From: Candidatus Undinarchaeales archaeon
GTDB lineage: Archaea; SpSt-1190; JASMDC01
NCBI GenBank assembly: GCA_030753015.1
Contig: JASMDC010000003.1
Span: 62,001-126,000 of the forward strand
Reading direction: 5' to 3'
DNA length: 64,000 bases
Shown here: piece by piece, positions 59,505 through 64,000 of the stretch
Position numbering within the stretch: position 1 is the first letter of the stretch
Layout of the letters: every line of letters begins with the position of its first letter
Position numbers and translations under genes: made by a program
The notes under the pieces: generated by a model
The model's input: only the letters and a program-made list of their open reading frames with translations
The model's database searches: none
What the model was told of the DNA's origin: nothing

Positions 59505-60590
59505 ATGGTGAGAACCATGGATGTGACAGATAAAGACCAATCGACGACCCTGCTGGTCGTTATTTCCATCATCGGGTGCATCCTTGCGCTTGATGTAATG
59601 GATATAGATGGCAGATGGAATACGGATGTGGGCATAACCCGCCTTCGAGAGGTGGGGGTGTCCATAGGTAACTGGGGACTGAACGCGGCTGGAGCCGTTC
59701 TACGTATCGTTGGCGACGGTATCGGCACTGGCGCATCGGAAGGCGCCTACTCGTCGCCGCCTTTCGAGGTGATATCACTACAGGAACCGCCTCCACTGAT
59801 GCCGAGAGTCGTTCACCAGCCAGCGCCTGCACCGCCGGTGATGACTGGGCAGGCGCCACCGGTGGACATGGTGTTCGTCCTGGATTCGACCGGGAGCATG
59901 AGTGATGAGATTACCACCGTAAAGCTACACATAGAGCGAATCGTGGCCGAGGCGCGGGATGGTGATCCGCAGCCTGACCTCCGCGTAGGTCTTGTGACCT
60001 ATCGCGACCATCCACCAGAGGAGAGGGATTATCTACTTAGGACCATACCCCTGACGCATAACATCGATTCGTTCACCAAAGAGTTGGTGAATGTGAACGC
60101 CAACGGTGGCGGGGACTCACCCGAGGCGGTTGTGGAAGGACTCAAGGCGTCTCTTTCCCTAGACTGGAGACCCCGCGCCTCGAAGATTGTCTTCCTAATC
60201 GGTGATGCACCGCCGTACGGTCACTGCAACGACCGACGATCCCGGGGCGACCACCTCCTCAACGTAGCCCACTGGGCAGCCGATATGGGCATTGTTGTGT
60301 ACCCCCTCTCCGGGTCCGGAATGGGTCCGTGCGGTGTGGGGCTATGGCAGGAGGTCGCACGCATCACCGGAGGCACTTACGAGATGCTGGTGTATGAACG
60401 CAGAAACGTCCAGAAGGAGTACGAGGGGCGGGGAACGCCGCTTAAAGCCTGGCAGGTCGCAGAGATGCGGCGGGAAGCCACCTTTGACGCAGAAAACAAT
60501 ACCGTGCTTGATAACCAGCTGGCCATCTTCGCCCGCGACAACATAGCGGCGCAGGTGGCTCGTGAGCAAGGCGTGAAGTATAGTAGGTAG
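59505..60590 (+). CDS. Membrane-anchored von Willebrand A domain protein
   Basis: About 361 residues. An N-terminal membrane helix (TTLLVVISIIGCILALDVM) is followed by a Pro-rich linker and a von Willebrand factor A domain. MIDAS elements are visible: VDMVFVLDSTGSMSDE (D-x-T-x-S type), VGLVTYRDHPPEERDY, ANGGGDSPEAVVEGL, IVFLIGDAPPYGH and ITGGTYEML. The domain probably binds a protein ligand through a divalent metal on the outer face. The family resembles VWA proteins with a C-terminal extension of about 60 charged residues. Starts at 59490 and 59520 are also in frame; 59505 fits a TATA-like TTATTCATTAT near 59472-59482. Confidence 0.82.
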   Translation: MVRTMDVTDKDQSTTLLVVISIIGCILALDVMDIDGRWNTDVGITRLREVGVSIGNWGLNAAGAVLRIVGDGIGTGASEGAYSSPPFEVISLQEPPPLMPRVVHQPAPAPPVMTGQAPPVDMVFVLDSTGSMSDEITTVKLHIERIVAEARDGDPQPDLRVGLVTYRDHPPEERDYLLRTIPLTHNIDSFTKELVNVNANGGGDSPEAVVEGLKASLSLDWRPRASKIVFLIGDAPPYGHCNDRRSRGDHLLNVAHWAADMGIVVYPLSGSGMGPCGVGLWQEVARITGGTYEMLVYERRNVQKEYEGRGTPLKAWQVAEMRREATFDAENNTVLDNQLAIFARDNIAAQVAREQGVKYSR

Positions 60591-60609
60591 GTATTATACC
60601 GTTCCCCGC

Positions 60610-61647
60610 CTAGAGCCCCTTGTCCGCTCCGCCGGCGAGGGGCTCGACCTCGGCCTCGTACCGGTCAGCAGTGGGGAACTCGCGAACGATCGCGCATCGC
60701 AGCCCCTTTCTCGCGAGACGTCGTGCCACTGCAGATGAGGTCTCGATACGTTCCTTATCTGGATCGGGTGCCCATGAGCGACGGGGGAATGCTGCCATCA
60801 CATTAGGATCCATAGTGTACACGACACCCTTCTCCAACAGACCATCATCGGTCACGCGCTCGAACGGTCGGCGCAGGTTCTGGGCTGTGCGGATGTAACG
60901 GTTGGCGAGCTGGATCCCGTCCTTGAGGTGTGAGGGGCAGAGCTGGACCGCAAGTGATGTGTGCTCCTCCGCCCAGCGCACGAGCTCGGCGCCTAGCTCG
61001 TAACTCCCGTCCACGACGCATCCCTCGGGCGAAGGGACAAGTCCGTGCTCACGCATGGCAGATCCCGTTCTGTCCGTGTACTCCAGTTCGTTGAGGTTAC
61101 AGAAGGCAGCTCCCGCCTCGTCCAGAAAGCGCAGGTACGCTTTGAGGCGTTCGCTCTCGCCGGGGAGGACGGGCACTTCAGCACCCACGGCCCACTCAAG
61201 CTCTAGTGCGTGCTTCACAGCGTCCTTTGCGAAGTGGAACCGTATCTCGTCAACCCCGGCGTCATGCAGCTGTGAGAGCACTGTAGATGTCGCCCGGGAG
61301 CCGTCCGTGTAGAGATGGATATGGAAACGCTCTCCCTGATGCTCCTTGAGGAGGCGGACCAGATGAACCGTCCGGTCGACACAGGCGAGGGGATCGCCCC
61401 CCGTGACGCCAGCGCCGAGGGCACGCATACGCTCTGCCTCAAGGAGGATATCCTCGTCCCGTGCGATGGGCCTCTCGTTGGCCCACGTATCGTCCACTTC
61501 TCGTCGCCGGTCGGAGAGCGGGCAGTAGAAACAGCCTCGACCGCATACTCCCGTGACGAATAGCACGAGCTTGGCCCCTTTGACACATAGGCGGCATCCT
61601 GCGGGTAGCTTTCCCGTGTAGGGGGCGTCTGCTTTCGTGTACCGCAT
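60610..61647 (-). CDS. Radical SAM protein, COG2108 type
   Basis: A 345-residue radical SAM protein with a leading CRLCVKGAKLVLFVTGVCGRGCFYCPLS, giving C-x3-C-x2-C for the SAM cluster after a further C-x2-C pair. Downstream are GAGVTGGDPLA, FHIHLYTDGSRAT and EIRFHFA. This N-terminal layout matches the archaeal COG2108 family, of unknown reaction and related to pyruvate-formate-lyase-activating enzymes. It may be divergently transcribed with the slipin gene from a shared TATA at 61688-61695. No substrate can be inferred. Confidence 0.85.
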   Translation of the reverse strand: MRYTKADAPYTGKLPAGCRLCVKGAKLVLFVTGVCGRGCFYCPLSDRRREVDDTWANERPIARDEDILLEAERMRALGAGVTGGDPLACVDRTVHLVRLLKEHQGERFHIHLYTDGSRATSTVLSQLHDAGVDEIRFHFAKDAVKHALELEWAVGAEVPVLPGESERLKAYLRFLDEAGAAFCNLNELEYTDRTGSAMREHGLVPSPEGCVVDGSYELGAELVRWAEEHTSLAVQLCPSHLKDGIQLANRYIRTAQNLRRPFERVTDDGLLEKGVVYTMDPNVMAAFPRRSWAPDPDKERIETSSAVARRLARKGLRCAIVREFPTADRYEAEVEPLAGGADKGL

Positions 61648-61684
61648 CTGTGGGACACCTCGGGGCTTTTACTCTGCAATAGTA

Positions 61685-61697
61685 ACGTTTATATACT
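61685..61697. promoter_or_regulatory. Shared TATA box, radical SAM and slipin genes
   Basis: TTTATATA at 61688-61695 reads as a strong TATA box on both strands, about 40 bases from the slipin ATG (61732) and about 45 from the radical SAM ATG (61647). Confidence 0.55.
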
Positions 61698-61731
61698 CAT
61701 TCAGGGTACAGAATCTAGGTAGGGACGACCT

Positions 61732-62664
61732 ATGACCACGATCAAACAGTTCACCATAGAGCGCATAGAAGCCGTTTTCGTGATGCTGCTGATGCTTGTC
61801 ATCATCGCGGCACTGAACGAGGAGGTTCGAATGCTCTTCGTGTTCCCCATTTTCCTCTTGCTGTTGGGGACCCTCATCCAAGTAGGTTTCAAGACGGGGA
61901 TCCTCGTGCAGCTCGATGACTATGAACGGGCGATCGTGCTCCGTCGTGGTCGTTTCCACCGTATCTCCAAGTCGGGGTGGAACATAAAGCTGCCCTGGCT
62001 CGAGGAGATGAAGATCGTCGACCTACGACAGAAGACTATGAACCTCCCGCCCCAGCAGGCCTACACCGCTGACGAGGTCAAGGTCCATCTGGACACCGTT
62101 GTGTTCTACAAGGTTATCGATCCGCGCAAGGTCGTGCTCGAGGTTGACCACTTCACCGAATCGCTGGAGGAGTACGTCCGCTCCGCGCTTCGCGACATAG
62201 CGGGCAACTTAACCGTGGTGGAGCTTATCGGCGAGATCGAGAAGGTCAACGATCTCGTTAAGGCCAAGATAGAGCCTTTCACCTCGGACTGGGGTATCAA
62301 TATCGTCGGCGTCCAGATCACCAATGTCCAGCTGCCGCAGACCATTGAATCTGCCATGCAGCAGCTCAAGCGGCAGAAGGACCTGTGGGCCGCAGCCCGT
62401 TGGCAGGCCAAGGCACGTCAGATGGAGATCGAGTCGCTCGCCCATGCAGCTAAGCACCTCGATGACCGGGCCCTCAAATACCTATATCTAAAGGAAGCGT
62501 TGCCCAAGCTCGCCGAGGGTGAGGGCAACAAGGTGTTCTTCCCTGTGGACTTCAAAAGCGGCGACATGTCCAATGCAATGAGCATGGATCGCATGATGGA
62601 GAAGGAGAAGAAGGCCGAGGGTGAACAGGCGAACACCGCTCCGCCCCACATCCGCCAGCGGTAG
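61732..62664 (+). CDS. SPFH/band-7 slipin-like membrane protein
   Basis: A 310-residue slipin. Two N-terminal hydrophobic segments (VFVMLLMLVIIAALN, MLFVFPIFLLLLGTLIQVGF) precede a canonical SPFH domain: VQLDDYERAIVLRRGRF, GWNIKLPWLEEMKIVDLR, YTADEVKVHLDTVVFYKVIDPRKVV, SALRDIAGNLTVVELIGE and VGVQITNVQLPQTIESAM. A helical arm rich in KRQKDLWAAARWQAKARQME follows. Slipins form ring-like membrane microdomain assemblies and often sit next to an NfeD protease, which I do not see here. The C-terminus is Met- and charge-rich. Confidence 0.9.
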   Translation: MTTIKQFTIERIEAVFVMLLMLVIIAALNEEVRMLFVFPIFLLLLGTLIQVGFKTGILVQLDDYERAIVLRRGRFHRISKSGWNIKLPWLEEMKIVDLRQKTMNLPPQQAYTADEVKVHLDTVVFYKVIDPRKVVLEVDHFTESLEEYVRSALRDIAGNLTVVELIGEIEKVNDLVKAKIEPFTSDWGINIVGVQITNVQLPQTIESAMQQLKRQKDLWAAARWQAKARQMEIESLAHAAKHLDDRALKYLYLKEALPKLAEGEGNKVFFPVDFKSGDMSNAMSMDRMMEKEKKAEGEQANTAPPHIRQR

Positions 62665-62747
62665 TGCATCTGCGACCGTGCCGCGCGCACTCCTCAGAAA
62701 GGAATAAGATTCAGAGCATCCATAGGAATGCAAATCAGGTGACCCTC

Positions 62748-62894
62748 ATGTGCTGTGGCAGTCGTCCACCAGTGAGTTATAATGGCCACGCAGGCTATGT
62801 ATCGGGCGGATATTCCTGCGGTACTGGATGCACAAGTGATACCTACGGCGGGTACGGCTTTGGGGCAGGTAACAGCCATCCACAGCGGTACTAA
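62748..62894 (+). CDS. Tiny Gly/Tyr/Cys-rich protein
   Basis: A 48-residue protein starting MCCGSRPPVSYNGHAGYV, rich in Gly, Tyr, Ser and Cys, with no membrane helix. ATG 62748 is well placed 5 bases after an AGGTGA ribosome site (62737-62742). The frame stays open upstream to 62664, but that part lacks a Shine-Dalgarno site. No family recognised. The composition recalls the low-complexity tails of the two Cys-rich anchored proteins. Coding is plausible on ribosome-site grounds only. Confidence 0.5.
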   Translation: MCCGSRPPVSYNGHAGYVSGGYSCGTGCTSDTYGGYGFGAGNSHPQRY

Positions 62895-62912
62895 TCGTAT
62901 CGCTCAACCGCA

Positions 62913-62923
62913 ACACTTATAGG
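62913..62923 (+). promoter_or_regulatory. TATA box of the 97-residue membrane protein
   Basis: CTTATAG at 62916-62922 is centred 29 bases before ATG 62948, consistent with a leaderless message. Confidence 0.5.
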
Positions 62924-62947
62924 GCGGACCATCCGCCAAACCGCACA

Positions 62948-63241
62948 ATGTATGCTCTGGACGACCTCGAGACGGTCGGATATGCCGCGTCCATGGACGC
63001 GACTGTCTACTCGACGGTTAACGATCTGGAGACCGGGGACTGGGCTATTATCGGAATCGGTGCGGCTGTTGCCGTGGGTGTCGGTGCGTTAGTCTATGGC
63101 GTGGCCACAGGCAAGATAGACTGTGACCAGGGGTACTCTCCCAGCACGGACGGCGATGATGCCATTGACTGGTTGCTGAATCCAGCGAATCCTGCCAGCC
63201 CGATCTCGCCAATGAACCCTGCCAGTCCCATCTGGAACTGA
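62948..63241 (+). CDS. Small single-pass membrane protein, NPASP-repeat tail
   Basis: A 97-residue protein. An acidic N-terminal region contains two related segments (YALDDLETVGYAASMDATV and YSTVNDLETGDW). One Gly/Ala/Val-rich membrane helix (IIGIGAAVAVGVGALVYGVA) follows, then a short acidic loop and a Pro/Asn/Ser tail with three N-P-A-(S/N)-P units. No family recognised. The start is leaderless from the TATA at 62916-62922. The tandem N-P-A-S-P tail looks like a binding or sorting element, but that is a guess. Confidence 0.65.
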   Translation: MYALDDLETVGYAASMDATVYSTVNDLETGDWAIIGIGAAVAVGVGALVYGVATGKIDCDQGYSPSTDGDDAIDWLLNPANPASPISPMNPASPIWN

Positions 63242-63262
63242 TGTTACTACTGCCCCGTGGTA

Positions 63263-63274
63263 AACTATATAAAG
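63263..63274 (+). promoter_or_regulatory. TATA box of the 3'-truncated gene
   Basis: CTATATAAA at 63265-63273 is a near-consensus archaeal TATA box. Transcription from about 63292 would leave a short leader with an AGAGGAGCG ribosome site (63302-63310) before ATG 63315. Confidence 0.65.
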
Positions 63275-63314
63275 GGCAAATGACATAGGATAGAGGAGCA
63301 GAGAGGAGCGAACT

Positions 63315-64000
63315 ATGGAATACACCGGCGATCGGGAGGTGGACCTGCAGGCAATCCCATTGGAGGCTAAGTTGGATGCCGCCGTGGGCTACCTGCTCTC
63401 GACGCCTTACGAGCAATTGGAAGCCGGTGAACGCAACCTGCGTAACCATATCCTGGCCAAGAACGGGGCCCCCAACTATAGGGCAGGCGAGGAACTCATC
63501 TCTACAATGGAAGGTGTCGCGTACGTCGCCAACGAGTACGGCGAGAAGGATGCGGCCAAGTTCTCAGCAGGCATCCAGGCTCCCTTGACACAGATGCTCA
63601 CCGTGATGGAGCGGGACGTTGAGGAGCTCTACCAAGCGGCATCTAAGGACGAGCGACAGGTGCTCGAGAAATCCTCCTTCTCCGAGCTGTACACCCGTGT
63701 CATGGACAATTCTGACTCCCATCTGCGCGAGCTCATCGACTCATCGGCCCCTTACTCCGAGATAATGGCGAAGGCCAAGGAGTACGATGAGGAGCACACG
63801 GGCTCACTCTCACCGGCCGCTGAGACAATACACGACTTCTCGATCCGGGTGGACCGTGACCGCCGCGGTATATCACGACAAGCATTCCTCATCCCCTACG
63901 GTCTTGTATCCATGGGCACGGCCGCCGCTGCCGGCGACATAGCTGGTGGCCTGCACCGCATGGCCAATATCGGCGTGCTCTCGTACGGACGCGAAGGAGT
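63315..64000 (+). CDS. Uncharacterised protein, truncated at window end
   Basis: The frame is open from ATG 63315 to the last base, giving at least 228 residues; the C-terminus lies outside the window. It begins MEYTGDREVDLQAIPLEAK and continues as a charged, mostly helical protein (LELDAAVGYLL-like, MLTVMERDVEELYQAASKDERQ, SHLRELIDSSAPYSEIMAKAKEYDEE). The visible end turns hydrophobic and Gly/Ala-rich (FLIPYGLVSMGTAAAAGDIA). No signal peptide or known motif. A strong TATA box and a well-spaced ribosome site support the start. Confidence 0.75.
   Translation, partial: MEYTGDREVDLQAIPLEAKLDAAVGYLLSTPYEQLEAGERNLRNHILAKNGAPNYRAGEELISTMEGVAYVANEYGEKDAAKFSAGIQAPLTQMLTVMERDVEELYQAASKDERQVLEKSSFSELYTRVMDNSDSHLRELIDSSAPYSEIMAKAKEYDEEHTGSLSPAAETIHDFSIRVDRDRRGISRQAFLIPYGLVSMGTAAAAGDIAGGLHRMANIGVLSYGREG

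Overview
The window is archaeal and GC-rich, with short intergenic gaps. TATA-like boxes commonly lie 24-30 bases upstream of start codons (leaderless transcription). Other genes have Shine-Dalgarno sites of the GGTGAT type. Gene content agrees: a full coenzyme F420 set (cofD, cofC, cofG, cofH and an FbiB-like nitroreductase), myo-inositol-phosphate synthase, an archaeal-type FKBP, a p27/UPF0148 zinc ribbon, PAC2, BtpA, an ArfB/creatininase-like enzyme, COG2108 radical SAM, and tRNAs without an encoded CCA end. It also has exonuclease VII (xseA/xseB) and molybdopterin genes. I cannot assign a phylum from the sequence; a euryarchaeal or Thermoplasmatota-like lineage is only a guess.

Layout. 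1-3.8 kb: ChaN-like protein, DUF2157-like membrane protein, YjbQ, Ino1. 4.1-12.2 kb: a giant exported protein (about 2,690 residues) with two Kazal domains, three Asp-rich calcium-type repeat blocks, CARDB/NEW3-like domains and a C-terminal anchor. 12.3-18.8 kb: unknown protein, FKBP, phosphohexomutase and the F420 genes. 18.8-28.3 kb: a carbamoyltransferase and several anchored secreted or membrane proteins, one split by a frameshift. 28.3-34.2 kb: creatininase-like enzyme, a PEP-synthase-like protein lacking the phosphohistidine domain, a circularly permuted phosphoglycerate mutase, a kinase pair and tRNA-Ala. 34.3-42 kb: transglutaminase-like exported protein, coiled-coil protein, xseAB, moaBCA, BtpA and tRNA-Val. 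42-58.5 kb: one minus-strand locus encoding a p27 zinc ribbon, a Cys-rich anchored protein, a membrane-bound winged-helix protein, a CWB2-like protein and a 4,130-residue Cys-rich giant. 58.5-64 kb: PAC2, a vWA protein, radical SAM, a slipin, two small proteins and a truncated CDS.

The strongest candidate for an undescribed system is the 42-58.5 kb locus. The winged-helix protein, the CWB2-like protein and the giant have 4-base stop/start overlaps and probably form one operon. The giant, the smaller Cys-rich protein upstream and the protein at 23.9-25.6 kb share a Cys-rich module. The first two also share a transmembrane segment followed by a Gln/Gly/Tyr-rich cytoplasmic tail. This suggests a surface-protein family coupled to a membrane-anchored transcription factor. 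The best single-gene novelty is the phosphoglycerate mutase, whose two halves are swapped while all seven expected metal and catalytic ligands remain.

Two genes (near 28.0 kb and 58.1 kb) appear intact only if a one-base frameshift is allowed. No CRISPR array, insertion sequence or rRNA was seen.
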